Shown: positions 28,329 to 39,637 of the stretch, piece by piece
How the letters are laid out: every line of letters starts with the position of its first letter
Numbering within the stretch: position 1 is the stretch's first letter
Origin: Tubulanus polymorphus
Lineage: Eukaryota; Nemertea; Palaeonemertea; Tubulaniformes; Tubulanidae
Direction: 5' to 3'
Assembly (NCBI RefSeq): GCF_964204645.1
Contig: NC_134028.1
Location: 12,999,001 to 13,063,000 of the forward strand
DNA length: 64,000 bases
Program-made: the position numbers and the translations under genes
Notes under the pieces: generated by a model
Told to the model about the DNA's origin: nothing
Database searches by the model: none
What the model saw: only the letters and a program-made list of their open reading frames with translations

Positions 28329-29094
28329 TTACTCTTTACATCTTATAACTAATTCATAAATTACAGGAAAGTTATTCAAATCAATTAAATAACCGTTGTG
28401 ATTTCTAATTTCTAATCTAAAATTATTAAATTGAGGAATGCATAGTTTGAAATCGCACTCGGCTAAATTATTATTTTTTTGCGTTCCAAATTCTTTAACA
28501 TTCTTCAATGGTAAAATATTCAATAAAGCAGAACTACAAATTGTATCTTTTGCTTCGAATGTTGTTTGTAGGATCAATTAAATTGCAATAAATATAAAAG
28601 TGTGTAAAGGGTATTAAGTTTGGTGTAGCATCAGCATTACGTATCCTTACATCTGGGTTAATTCCTAAAATTTTAGCTAAAGTTTTTTTAACTAGAAATT
28701 GATGCTGATCTTCATTGCCTAATTTTAGTTTTACTTTATCAGAGCTATCACTTTTAATAAGTCTTAATCCAAATCCAGCAGATGCGCCCATTTTCGAGCG
28801 TGCTCTTTTATTAATTTCTTGAGCTAATGTTTCTAAATTGTATAATCCTGGTTTTAGATAAAGATGAAACCATCCATTCTTATATCTGTCATGAATTCAA
28901 AAGACTCTTATGTTCAATACTTTTATCCGATATATTATAAAAAGAGTTACATAAACTTACATTTACTAATTTTAAATCAACACAATTTTTAAATTCTCTA
29001 TCTAATTGTACTACAATGTAGTAAATTATGAGATTTATAATTTGTAAGTCTTCTTGGATCAACAAATATTCTGTGTTTTTTTTAATTCTACCAT
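28329..29094 (-). pseudogene. Penton-like minor capsid protein, element A
   Basis: ATG at 29092-29094 and stop at 28329-28331. The C-terminal half is open in two overlapping frames (28329-28577 and 28534-28791) with FNNFRLEIRNHNGYLIDLNN; the N-terminal half is scrambled by indels near 29060 and 28880. Same family as 7900 and 46032. Confidence 0.5.
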
Positions 29095-29108
29095 TTATTT
29101 TACATATT

Positions 29109-29388
29109 TTATTCGAAATCTATTTCATGGTGCCCTTTTTCATTCTTACCTTTATATATGAAATTGAAATCACCTGAACACAATTCTTCTAAATCTTCAC
29201 TAGATAATCTATGAAATCCATCTGGTAAATATGTTCTGAATTTATATTTATTTCCTTTTAATCCTTCATATTCTAAGTGAATAACTAATTTATCTCCATA
29301 TTTGTTAGAAACTGTATCAATATTTGTAGTTAGATATTTCTTATGAATTGTTAATTCTGTTAACTTCTTAAATTTATAATCACATGAC
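29109..29388 (-). pseudogene. Short conserved Polinton protein, element A, truncated
   Basis: The C-terminal ~93 codons are uninterrupted (DYKFKKLTELTIHKKYL...YLPDGFHRLSSEDLEEL...GHHEIDFE), showing the natural frame that is shifted in B at 7777. The N-terminus is replaced by host sequence, marking the truncation point of element A. Confidence 0.65.
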
Positions 29389-29622
29389 CACCGCCATCTT
29401 GGATTTAACCACAACCACAACTTTCCATACGGGCAGTCGTATACTACTCATGGGCTTCTAAATATCACTTAAAGGCCGAGGAGCAGTAATATGTCAAAGT
29501 CAAAGAATTTGGTAAAGCGCACAGCCAGATTTAAGTTTTAATGAATACATGTAAATAGAGGTGAGCCAGTGCCTCTTCAGTCATAGAATTCTATATTGTA
29601 AAAAAACATAGACGTTTTGTTG

Positions 29623-30150
29623 AAGGCACCTGTGTTCGGCGTGGCCCGTGGCCAAAGAAAATCGCACAAAATGTCGAATATCCGCCATGAGCGATGGTTC
29701 GCCGTGATCACTAGAAAAGAATTTCATTTTTGCGAAAAAACATACTTTGGGAATGTTGATAACAAATTGAAAGCCTGTTTTTGTTATCGTCCAAACGAGA
29801 ATAAATCTTTCAGTATCGTCAGTACGCCTACATTAAATCTTCACGGCTACCCAAGTTCTACATTGTATAAAAGGTTGGTTGCGGCTGGAAGGTACCCGGT
29901 GTTCAGCGTGACAAAGAAAATCCCACAAAATATCATAGATCTTCGAGCGAATTAAGGGACCCGTGATCAAATAAAAAAAAGAAATTCATTTTCTGCAAAG
30001 AAAACAAGGGAGTTTGGGAATGTTGATTACAAATTGAGAGCCTATTGTTTTACCGATTATACGATAATAAATTTTTCTGTAGTTGAAAATCGTCAGATTT
30101 CTACGTACATTAAATCTCATGGCTTCAATAGTTTTATATTTTTTACACTA
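29623..30150 (+). repeat. Two-copy tandem repeat, ~265-bp unit
   Basis: The first unit (from TGGTTGAAGGCACC-like sequence, CGGTGTTCGGCGTGGC type start) runs to about 29880, and the second, diverged, unit from about 29881 to 30150. Shared landmarks: TTTGGGAATGTTGAT, CAAATTGA(A/G)AGCCT and TACATTAAATCT at equal offsets. Confidence 0.7.
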
Positions 30151-30829
30151 AAAATTTGTTCCTAAGTATTACAACGGGTTGCATGGGTACAGAATTAATG
30201 GAACAGTACGGTATTCAAAATACGGATTATAGCGTATATACGAATTTAAGTCGAAACGGAAAAGGGGAATAGCGTTTGAAAAACGGGAGTAAAAAACACA
30301 TTAAGATGCGATATGTTAGAAAACGCACGGCATTTTACTCCCAGGGATTGGCAAAATTTTTGAGTTCATTATTCAGTACCTGTGTGGAGGGGGACGGTCA
30401 TTTTGTAACACGCGCGTTATTCTCCGGGACTCGACCCTTAGAGACGCTGTGAAACAGGCGCGCCTGTCATTCTAAAAAATTCGACCCGTTGCTAAGGGAC
30501 TGTGCTTTTTGTAGGATTCGAATCTAGTCTTCCAATCGGTTTCTATGGAGAAATACGAACTAAAAATAACATTTTTTTGACAATATTTTGTGAATATTCT
30601 TTGTAAATATTCTGAAAATTACACAAAATCAGTTTGTTATCCTTCATTCACGTATTTAAACTACCCGCGCGATGCGGCCCGCAAGGTTCGACGAAAGTCC
30701 GTCCGTGACCGTCATTTTCGTTGCCGCGATTTAGCCAATGCCCATGTGTCCCGGATGTAAACTACACTTTTTGAGAAGGACGGTATGGAGAAATATAGGA
30801 AATTTGAATTTGCCTCATACGCGCGATTA

Positions 30830-31816
30830 ACTGTGCTCTGTGAGCTACACTAATTCACTGGATAACTCCTCCCCTTATGTCATTCAAAGATTCAAATTTT
30901 GAAGGAAATGCCAACTAAAAAGCTTTTTTTCTCGAAGAGGAGGGCCTAAAACACATTTTTGACAGCAAAAATGAATATATTACACATTAAAATAGAGAAA
31001 ATAGGAGAATTCCAGTTTGAGCTCTCCACTGCACTATGGCTTCATGGGACCCATGAAGCCATCTTTGACATTGATTGGGCTTTTATAAGCGCACAGCGAG
31101 CGCCGAAGCTCCTTAAAGGTAGGGACACACGAGCGTATTTTTTGCCCGATCGCGACGATTAAATTCACCAGCGAATTCGCCGACGGATATATACGCCCGA
31201 TACGAGCGGGCACACGAAGCGATCAAACTGAAATTAGGTCAGCGAATGGCACTTAGTGGGAGAGAGTTAACGAATTACATATCAAAAATGCATCCTATTG
31301 GTTGATAAAAATGAATCGCTCGGCGAAATTCGCTGAGTGCGGGCAGACGAGCGAATTTGCGGGCGATCCGATCGCCGGCGTCAATAATCGGCCGAAAATA
31401 TCAAACCTGTTTGATACGGGCGATCGAGTCGGCCGACGATAACGTCGTCGCCGTGAGTGGCCACACGAGCGAATTTTTCGGGCGATTTATAAATTCGCTG
31501 TGATCGGGCGAAAAAATACGCTCGTGTGCCCCTACCTTTAAGGAGCTTCGGCGCTCGCTGTGCGCTTATAAAAGCCCAATCAATGTCAAAGATGGCTTCA
31601 TGGGTCCCATGAAGCCATAGTGCAGTGGAGAGCTCAAACTGGAATTCTCCTATTTTCTCTATTTTAATGTGTAATATATTCATTTTTGCTGTCAAAAATG
31701 TGTTTTAGGCCCTCCTCTTCGAGAAAAAAGCTTTTTAGTTGGCATTTCCTTCAAAATTTGAATCTTTGAATGGGGAGGAGTTATCCAGTGAATTAGTGTA
31801 GCTCACAGAGCACAGT
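30830..31816. repeat. ~990-bp long inverted repeat (foldback element)
   Basis: Arms of about 330 bp (30830-31158 and 31490-31816) starting ACTGTGCTCTGTGAGC are nearly identical in inverted orientation, except for a ~7-bp indel near 30877. Between them lies a ~330-bp spacer rich in CGAGCGAAT and GCCCGAT motifs. At the inner ends, TTAA-AGGTAGGG...CCC(C)TACCT-TTAA suggests a second, nested TTAA-type pair of ends. Confidence 0.85.
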
Positions 31817-33006
31817 AACAGTAATATGATACCTATAGTCATCGGTGTACATAAACAAATCATGGCCTCATTCATAGTACCAAAATTCGGCAACATCAAA
31901 ACTTTTTCTATGGTCAATGGATCAGTCTGATATTTTTGTACACTTGTTTAGCTATCTACCCTCAATGTTGTGTCCAAATTCCATCGAAATCGGATAAAAA
32001 TTAATGATTTTCAAAAAATTTGAAATGTCTCTAAAATCTTTAATCTTGGCCCTATCTCTACAAAAAATTATCACTAGCATCAGATTTCCATTCCCATTAT
32101 GACTAGATTCGTTAAAATTAGTTTAGAACTTAATATGAAAACTTTTATGAATATGTCAAATCTAACTGTGCGTGACCTGCCGTTAATGATGTGAGCCATC
32201 CTCGCTCACTCTTAACATTATAAACAAGATAGGCTACTGTAGTTAGTGGGACGGCCAATCTCAAGTGTTTGCCACCCGGTTAACTAGCATCCATAATCCT
32301 CGGCCTTTAAATAATATTGTATGTACATGTATATATTAGATATTGTACTTCTCTCTACTGTATTGTTTTTCTTTTTAGTGCATCCTTTTTGTTTGTTTGT
32401 TGTTGTTTTTTCTTCATTCACAATCTTATACTTTGGATTTATGATGAATACAATGAAAATTCATACTTCGTTTCTATCTTAGGTGCTCTCGGTTACATCC
32501 AACAAATTGTTGCCCTATTTTTGCTTTGACCTTGGTTAGGCCATACAAAGAAATACCCTGACTAATAAAAAGAAAAAAAAGTCACTAATAAAACTTAAAA
32601 ACACAAATGCACTCGCCCGTGTCGGCAAAGCATCAATCGTCTTTTTTTAAATAAAAATCAAAACCCACTCGCCCGCATAGCTATTGTAACCGGCTGGTTG
32701 TTGTATCGGCAGGCTGGCTGGGGAACTAGCATTTACACCAGCGGTACAGGATTCCATCCATCAGGAACAACAAGGCAGTTAAACCTCATATGTACAATCT
32801 TTATTGCATCCCGGAATGAGAATGATTATCATAGCTTTACATAGTCTTTATATACAGAATCATGAGTATAATGTGAGAACTAGGTGTCAGACAAGTTGTA
32901 GACATCAGGACTCACGAACAAACACCTAGTGACATGTTTGAGAGACATTAATTAATTATCGATGAGCACTGACTATAGCTAATTATTGTGAAAACATATT
33001 GAGTAA

Positions 33007-33191
33007 TGTCACATGTTGATTACGACCTTAAAGCACATATTGACACTATAGTCATAAGTTATATTATATTATTATTATTGTTATTATTATTATTATTAAT
33101 ATGTATTAGAGCTATGAAATGTTATGAACTGTTCGATATGACATTGTAGATCTATATGATTATGAAATATGCAAATTATATCAGGGTGACA
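33007..33191 (-). repeat. 3' LTR of the Gypsy element
   Basis: Nearly identical to 39265-39454 from GACCTTAAAGCACATATTG onward, including an internal (TTA)n tract. The first ~20 bases after TGTCAC differ between the two LTRs. Confidence 0.88.
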
Positions 33192-34068
33192 GATGCCCCC
33201 TTGTCCAATTAAATTTGGTCGTCCAAATTTGCAGAAAACGCAGATACTATAAGTTCATCAAAACTCCTTCCATCGCGAAAACATGAAAGATTGACTTTCA
33301 CCGCGCGAAAATGTGCAAACGCTGGACAGTAACGGCCGGATTCTCAGTCATTCACGAAAGAGTCACATGTTGTAGTTATTTACGGACGATGCGATAATAC
33401 GTTAACTGTGATTTTGAAGGATCTGCAGAGGATCCCCGAATTCTGGTTGGTTCTGCGACGAACAGAAGTAGCGACGTGTTGTGTAGTAATAGCGTCCCGA
33501 AGATCAGTTGGTGATGCAAGTTGCAAGTAGTACGCATTTCTCTGTTTTTGAAGATCTTTCGATTACTGACTGGAAATAACTTCGTGACACAATGATAGTA
33601 ACATGCAACATCTGACATCAGAGCAGAGTTCAGGCAATGACACAACACAAATACAGTTACCCTTGTCAACCAAAAGAAAAAAAAACTGATCATTATCCAA
33701 AAAGTGGTCAGAAGTAAATAAAGAATAACCATAGTAATTGAGTAAAGATGACACCATCAGCATAATTGAACTGTATTAACACCTATCATCGCAGTCTCAA
33801 TTAATCCACGTTATATTATATCATTGATAAATTCATACCGTACTGTACACTTAGACAGATATGTCTCGTATTAGATTTACAATGACGTTATTTGCGTGTT
33901 TTCTACGAAAAATTTCATGCACTCTACTTAAAATGACTAGTATATATTAATTGAACGTATGAACTATCCGATCTTTGAACCGTTCAGGGCGTAAATAAAC
34001 TGAAAATATACGTACGAGTAATAAGCTGATCAATTCATCGCTGATATCCATATGATATCCTGGAAAGC
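33192..34068 (-). other. 3' untranslated region of the Gypsy element
   Basis: 877 bases between the polypurine tract next to the 3' LTR and the last reading frame. I see no coding region; short frames here lack any conserved motif. Confidence 0.5.
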
Positions 34069-34938
34069 TTAAGAAAACCTACTGTAGCTACTACTGAGTT
34101 TCGAAGAAATTGATTTTAAACGAGAAGCGTACTGACTTTGTGTGCCAGGAGGTGGTTCATACCAAGGCAGCCATGCAGGGGGAGCAAACCGCCCAAATAA
34201 AACATAGTATTCTAAGACTCCCTGGTCGTTGAAACGTGTTGATACGGCTCGTGCGGCAGTAGGTATAATCTTTTTGAGCTCGGTTTCGGTGGGAGGCCTT
34301 TCATTTTCCAAAATGACATGATATATACCCCATACATGTTCAAGACTTTCTCCGTGATCACTTACTTCATACCGATCTCGTTTTGATGCCCGGTACCATG
34401 GACTGTCATGGTAATACTTGACGAATAGCACATTATTTTGAAATTTGGTAGCAACAACCGTTTTTCCTGTAGGGCATGGACATAATGCTCGACGATTTCC
34501 CGTCCGAATAGCCTCTTCGATAGCGACATTACTTGAATCTGAACTACTCTTAAGGCTTTCCTCAATTGTATGATCTTGGTGAGTTTTCGATTGAGCTGAA
34601 CAATATACACTATTTACATTCTCATTATTTGATGAGTCTTCATTAGACATCTGATTATCAAATTCCTGGAAGCTATCATTAGTAACGTATACACCCTGTA
34701 TTACGGTTCCATTTAATTTTCTTCTAGGTTTTTCACGTATCTCTACTTCACTACCCTGACATCTATCTCTATTTGTGACTATAATATTTGCTACGTCATT
34801 CTCGTTATCATTTCGATCGTTTTGATTTCCTTGATTATTATCAGCATTGTCTGTAATGCGATCAAAAAACTTACTTTTGCAAGGTTTCTTACGTTTTTCG
34901 CCTGATGCCGCATAGTTTTCGTGAAAGTGTCGAATTAG
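34069..34938 (-). CDS. Gypsy pol C-terminal extension / accessory protein of unknown function
   Basis: The frame is open from just after the integrase stop (34939-34941) and is the same frame, so it was probably part of one polyprotein before the stop arose. It begins LIRHFHENY, which looks like the final helix of the chromodomain. A basic, then acidic and asparagine-rich linker follows. The last ~110 residues are well folded-looking (TGKTVVATKFQNNVLFVKYY...WYRASKRDRYEVSDHGESLEHVWGIYHVIL...PPAWLPWYEPPPG). The order chromodomain-linker-second domain recalls HP1 proteins, but no chromoshadow signature is certain. Confidence 0.45.
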   Translation of the reverse strand, partial: LIRHFHENYAASGEKRKKPCKSKFFDRITDNADNNQGNQNDRNDNENDVANIIVTNRDRCQGSEVEIREKPRRKLNGTVIQGVYVTNDSFQEFDNQMSNEDSSNNENVNSVYCSAQSKTHQDHTIEESLKSSSDSSNVAIEEAIRTGNRRALCPCPTGKTVVATKFQNNVLFVKYYHDSPWYRASKRDRYEVSDHGESLEHVWGIYHVILENERPPTETELKKIIPTAARAVSTRFNDQGVLEYYVLFGRFAPPAWLPWYEPPPGTQSQYASRLKSISSKLSSSYSRFS

Positions 34939-36715
34939 TTAATTTGGGATCCATTTTCCTAATTCCCAAGAATTTTCACGATTCAAATCTGACTTCCATT
35001 TTACGCGATATTTACATAAACCGTTTTCTAGTTTGTACTGTAGAATTTTCTGAATATCTGATTCATTGAAAGTCTCAGTAACGATCGGTCTATCTTTGTT
35101 ATCGTCTGCCGAAATTTGAGTGTCAGTTGGAGTATCAGCTAGATTGCTAGGTTTAGATTTTAAGCGCCCATGAATCTCGTCGAATAATTCAGGGTTTTCC
35201 TCAGCTGTTGAACCATCCCATGCGACCTCTTCATAATTCGGACGCGATGAAGGATCTTTGTATAACTTAAGACGGTTCCCATTGACATGCGATGGGAGTA
35301 AAACGTTATCAGAGATTCTTCGTAATTGATAAGCCCCTTTACTAGCTATTGACTGAATGAAATAGGGACCTACGTATTTTTTACACAGTTTTGGTGATTT
35401 TCCTTTCTTAACTTTCATGACTTTTAGCCAAACGCGATCAGTAATCTGAAACTGAGGTTTTGATGCCTTTTTATCGAACTGAGTTTTATACTTATTTTGA
35501 GCTCTTTTAATATTCTCGTTAGCGATATTTCCTGATATGACCAGCTGCCTTAATATATGTGATAAGTATGCCTTATGATCAGTAGCTAACGAATGGCGTG
35601 GAATTAAAGCCGTGTCTATTGGTAGACGCATTTCTTGACCAAATAACATGTGGTAAGGGCTAAAACCTGAACCTTCAGTTGAGGGAACATGCCTATAACT
35701 CATCATTACACTTGGCATTAGTGTATCCCAATTAGTCTGATCCTGGTTACAATACGATCTAAGCGACTGCCAAATGTACTGGTTAGTTCTCTCGCAAACT
35801 GAGTTTGATTGAGGATGGTACGGAGCGGTGAAATGTTGTTTCACGTGAAACAATTCACAGAGAGCTCCAACTAACTTAGACATAAATGTTTTACCGCGAT
35901 CAGAGACTAAAGAATGAGGCGCACCATACCGCGAAAATATCTCTTTAAAGAGAACCTTTGCTACCTCTGTTGTTTCCTGAGTTTTGAGAGGAAAAGCCTC
36001 GGGCCATTTACTCCAGCTATCTACCACGAGTAGAATATGCTTATTACCATCAGGTGTCTCCGGAAGATTGCAAAGGAAGTCAATGTGCCATCTGGAGAAT
36101 AAGCCTTCAATTGGTAATGGTTGTAAGGGTGTTGGATGACTATGATAATTCCGTTTGACCTGTTGGCAATTCTCACAAGTAGAAACATATTTCCCGCAAT
36201 CTTCATACATGGAATCCCAATGATATTTATTACGCAAAACACCATAAAGACGATCTCGACCCTGGTGGCAACCCCCCACTAATGAATCGTGGTAAGCTTT
36301 CAATATTTTCGACCGTAATGACCTAGGAACTTCAAGAACTGGGATGACCTTCTCGCCTTTATGGAATACCAGTAACTCTAGGCGTATACAAATAATATAA
36401 CGTGCCATCGATAATACCATATTGGTCGGCCCTCCAACTGAGCTTTCGAAACAGTTTTTCATCGTTGACAGCATATGATGGATCTAACTTATGTTCCAAC
36501 ATGTGACAAACTTCAGGGCAATTCCGCTGTAAGTGAGTCATATTAGCAGGTTTAATCAGTTCAATCTCCTTATAAGTATCAGGAGGTAACTCAGCCACCA
36601 CGGGGCTAGTATAATCAAACACGACTTCATAAGACTGAGATCCATTTGTCATTGCTGTGAAAACAGTTTCTTGTGAAGGATCATCAGGTCTATGAGGAGG
36701 AGGTTTATCATAATC
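34939..36715 (-). pseudogene. Gypsy integrase with chromodomain
   Basis: The zinc-binding HHCC domain is GGCHQGRDRLYGVLR...CENCQQVKR. The catalytic core has WHIDFLCNLP (first D), LVSDRGKTF (second D) and PYHPQSNSVCERTNQ (E). An SH3-like GPYFIQSIASKGAYQLRR and a C-terminal chromodomain stretch (NGLCKYRVKWKSDLNRENSWE) follow. Breaks: TGA at 36716, a frame shift near 36365, and TAA inside the chromodomain at 34939. Inserts the retroelement cDNA; the chromodomain may steer it to heterochromatin. Confidence 0.9.
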
Positions 36716-38357
36716 TCATCTACTTAAACCGTCGCAATTGCCATTTTTCTTACCCGGTCGGTGTTCAACAGAAAAATTATATGCTTGAAGAGCCAATTCC
36801 CAACGTCCTATACGTTTATTTAGTCGGTTTTCATGAATATACGTTAAACTTTTGCTATCAGTAAACACAGTGAATTCATTTCCAATCAGGTAGGGATGAA
36901 AATTCTGAATTCCTTCAATCAAAGCTAATCCTTCCTTATCACTAATATGCCATTTCTTTTCGTTTACATGTAACGCGCGACCACCATATCCGATAACATG
37001 TTCTAAATTATTCTTTTTCTGAGACAAAACGTAACCGATAGCATAGTCCGAAGAGTCAACTGAGAGATAGAAACGAGAATTGAAATCAGGGAATATTGGA
37101 TCACTAGTTAATTTCTGTTTAAGCGTATCAAAAGCTTTCTGACAATCAGGGGTCCATTTGAACTTCACATCTTTACAGTTCAAAGCATTCAAGGGAGAAA
37201 CTATTGATGCATAATTTTGAATGAATTTCCTGTAAAAGTTTGCCAACCCTAGAAAACTTTGTAATTGTTTGACATTGGACGGAACTGGAAAGCTGTTAAC
37301 CTTTTCGATGTTCTTTTTACAAGTACGAAGACCCTCAGCAGATAACGTATAACCCAGGTATTCAATTTCTGGGACTGCAAATTCACACTTAGTCGGTTTG
37401 GCAGTTAGACCGGCTTGTTTAAGCTTCTCAAAAACATTCGATAAATGAACTAGGTGACTGTCAAAATCTTGAGAGAATATGATTAGATCATCAATGAAAC
37501 ACAATACATATTGCCAATTCAAATGACCTAAACATTTTGACATAAGCATCTGAAAAGCCATGGGACCATTCTTAATTCCCATCGGCATTCTTTTGAAGCA
37601 CTTTTTGCCTTGCGTCGTTTGAAAAGCTGTTTTATGACGCGATTCTTCATGTAACGGTATCTGGTGAAATCCTGAATTAAGATCTAATTTACTAAATATC
37701 ATGGGTTTAGCATCGGCTATCGTGTCAAATACATCATCAAAATGAGGTAGTGGAAATGATTGCGTTACGGTCTTCGAATTCAGTTTTCTAAAATCAATAG
37801 TAAACCTATACGTATTGTCTGGTTTTCTGACCAAAACCACAGAATTATTGAAAACAGAATCAGTTGGTTCAATGAGATCGGCATCGAACAGTTCGTTATC
37901 CAAGTCTTTTTCTACCTGTCTCAAGTGTGGACTTTTGCGATAAGGTCTTTGCATTATAGGGTCGTCATCAGTTGTTTCTATCTTATGGGTAACTAATGAA
38001 GTTTTGCCGATTTCCTGTAAGTTACTAGCAAATATTGACCTATTACATCCAATTAAATACATTAATCTCTCTTTTTGTTCCAAAGTCAATCCTGAGTTTT
38101 CTGGAATTTTCATGCCTAAATTTTCCGCTATTTTAATTTTTTCATCATAATTTCGTGGTGTATCAGTATCAACGGAGAAAATGTTTGCACTAGTATTGTC
38201 ATCTGCGAAATCGAAACAATCATCGTTAGTTACATTGTATGCAAATCCAAGCACATAATCTTTTGAAATTTGAATTGGTTCATTAGTAGGATTCACAATA
38301 GTAGCGAAAATTTTACCGTCCGTGAATTTGCATAATGTTTTACCTCCACCTAAACAT
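36716..38357 (-). pseudogene. Gypsy reverse transcriptase / RNase H
   Basis: RT motifs: RFTIDFRKLN, FSKLDLNSGFHQIPL, MPMGIKNGPMAFQ and VLCFIDDLIIFSQ (the catalytic pair sits in FIDD rather than the more usual YxDD). RNase H starts with FYLSVDSSDYAIGYVLSQ and contains FTVFTDSKSL. The frame is open for 526 codons; the first ~20 codons after the protease are in a shifted frame at 38358, and the last codon before the integrase is TGA in place of an expected sense codon. Confidence 0.92.
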
Positions 38358-38978
38358 TTATTTAATAACTTGTGGTTGTATGGTCACAAAAACAACCAAT
38401 GAACCTTCCGCCAACGTATCGACACTTATTTGAACTATTTGTTTAGTATTTGGTGAAATAACTATCCTGTTAACCGTTTTAGCTTTATTTCTGTACAGCT
38501 CTTGTTTATTCCTAAGAATCTTTAATGGAATCGAAACATCTTTAAATTCAATTGTGCCTGATGCAAGGTCAATGTTTACATTGTTTTCCTTCAAAAAATC
38601 CAGTCCCAGAATGACATCTGTATGTAGCCTATCGAATACATAAAACTTATGCGTTAATACATGAGATTGAATGCAAATGGGTACATCAATTCTACCAATT
38701 ACTGAATGTGCTTCCCCACAAACTCCTCTAATAATGTTTATACCCGAATGACTATATATGGGATTTTTGATACATCTTTCGACCGTTGATCTAGCAATAC
38801 ATGAAATTGATGCACCTGTATCGACTAATGCTCGTTGGGAGTGTTTATTAATATCAACGTTTATGATATTCCGATTCAACCCTGAAACTAAGCTTATATC
38901 AACCGCATTGATATCAGGTACCCATAATCGAGATGCTTCTTTACGACAAACATCCTTACTACAATGTATGCGCTTCAT
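38358..38978 (-). CDS. Gypsy retropepsin-like aspartic protease
   Basis: 206 codons with the catalytic motif ALVDTGASISCIA (about residues 49-61) and the downstream VILGLDFLKENN, the hallmark ILGxDFL of Gypsy proteases. A CxxxxCRKEAS cluster at the N-terminus may be the remnant of a gag zinc knuckle. It lies only ~290 bases from the 5' LTR, so no room is left for a full gag. A frameshift at its end separates it from RT. Confidence 0.88.
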   Translation of the reverse strand: MKRIHCSKDVCRKEASRLWVPDINAVDISLVSGLNRNIINVDINKHSQRALVDTGASISCIARSTVERCIKNPIYSHSGINIIRGVCGEAHSVIGRIDVPICIQSHVLTHKFYVFDRLHTDVILGLDFLKENNVNIDLASGTIEFKDVSIPLKILRNKQELYRNKAKTVNRIVISPNTKQIVQISVDTLAEGSLVVFVTIQPQVIK

Positions 38979-39264
38979 CTTTTTGAATTGTATACCACGT
39001 AAGACAGAACAAAATGAAACTGATTATGAATAATGTATAGCTAGAAAAATACTTTGAATCGAACAATCGAAACTTGAGATATATATCAAACTAATATATC
39101 AAACGGTAATGCTTCCAAACTCAAATAACTATAATTTCCTATACTCAATATCTGACCACTAATTTGAGACAAAGATTCAATCACATTACCTATGGCTGAC
39201 AACAAGTTACCATAATGCGTTGTATCCACCAAAACAGCAGCGATTTCGGCGATCAGCACGGTCT

Positions 39265-39454
39265 TGTCACAAGTGTAGTTGAATGCGATCTTAAAGCACA
39301 TATTGACACTATAGTCATAAGTTATATTATATTATTATTATTGTTATTATTATCATTATTAATATGTATTAGAGCTATGAAATGTTATGAACTGTTCGAT
39401 ATGACATTGTAGATCTATATGATTATGAAATATGCAAATTATATCAGGGTGACA
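39265..39454 (-). repeat. 5' LTR of the Gypsy element
   Basis: Partner of 33007-33191; ends CAGGGTGACA on the plus strand. The minus-strand sequence just inside it (AGACCGTGCTGATCGCCG) does not resemble a tRNA primer site I recognise. Confidence 0.85.
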
Positions 39455-39546
39455 CTATATAGCATACGGCAGTGGTTTTTTTTCTGCTGGCGCTTATATG
39501 CTCATCCTCCACGTAAGAGGACGCGTGAAAATAGCAAAAATGAGTC

Positions 39547-39552
39547 GATAGA
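39547..39552. repeat. Target-site duplication of element C, left copy (GATAGA)
   Basis: GATAGA precedes AGTAATTGGG and is repeated at 56260-56265 after CCCAATTACT. Confidence 0.9.
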
Positions 39553-39624
39553 AGTAATTGGGAAAGTGGACTTTCAGATCGGAGGACGAGAGGACGAGAC
39601 ACCATTCATCACCACAAGTAATTT
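39553..39624. repeat. Left terminal inverted repeat of element C
   Basis: Matches the reverse complement of 56188-56259 apart from three substitutions and one 5-base GACGA duplication. Its inner end CACCACAAGTAATT adjoins the T-run before the PolB start. Confidence 0.9.
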
Positions 39625-39637
39625 TTTTTCCTAATAA

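Larger units (their letters stand above)
27539..29388 (-). mobile_element. Element A, right part (decayed Polinton)
   Basis: Continuation of element A after the insertion of B. Minus-strand order from right: short conserved protein, penton-like, 113-, 73- and 140-codon genes, matching B and C. Homology ends abruptly near 29388 in the middle of the short conserved protein. No terminal repeat, PolB or target duplication is present there, so the 5' half of A has been lost. Confidence 0.85.
29473..32306. mobile_element. Candidate TTAA-flanked (piggyBac-like) non-autonomous element
   Basis: TTAA (29469-29472) is followed by AGGCCGAGGA, and TCCTCGGCCT at 32297-32306 is followed by TTAA (32307-32310). 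A 10-bp perfect TIR with TTAA duplications fits piggyBac-type transposition. No transposase is seen inside. A chance match of this size over 3 kb cannot be excluded. Confidence 0.4.
29389..33006. other. Host-type interval without recognisable genes
   Basis: Base composition is visibly less AT-rich than in the Polintons. It contains a two-copy tandem repeat (29623-30150), a candidate TTAA-flanked element (29473-32306) and a long inverted repeat (30830-31816). Open frames here (for example 29617-29955, 30959-31162, 31381-31695) fall in these repeats and show no protein-like conservation. From 32311 to 33006 I see only AT-rich sequence. Confidence 0.6.
33007..39454 (-). mobile_element. Ty3/Gypsy LTR retrotransposon with chromodomain, decayed
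   Basis: LTRs of about 185-190 bp (33007-33191 and 39265-39454) begin TGTCAC and end GTGACA on the plus strand. The pol region reads on the minus strand: protease, reverse transcriptase-RNase H, integrase, chromodomain. A G-rich polypurine tract (minus-strand GACAAGGGGGCATC) adjoins the left LTR, as expected for the 3' end. No matching target duplication flanks the LTRs (AGTAA versus CTATA), and no gag is recognisable. Several frameshifts and stops interrupt pol. Confidence 0.92.

Noticed and set aside
29617-29955. 112-codon plus-strand frame in host interval
   Set aside because: Falls on the two-copy tandem repeat; the second unit does not keep the frame and no domain is visible.
30959-31695. 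Paired frames with the same protein on opposite strands
   Set aside because: They are the two arms of the long inverted repeat, not two genes.
33376-33763. Two overlapping minus-strand frames in the Gypsy 3' region
   Set aside because: Cysteine/leucine-rich random translation; no envelope or other motif.
39086-39301. 71-codon minus-strand frame spanning the 5' LTR edge, considered as gag remnant
   Set aside because: No gag-like region or zinc knuckle, and it begins inside the LTR.
33007-39454. Target-site duplication of the Gypsy element
   Set aside because: Flanking pentamers AGTAA and CTATA do not match; recombination between copies may have removed the original flank.
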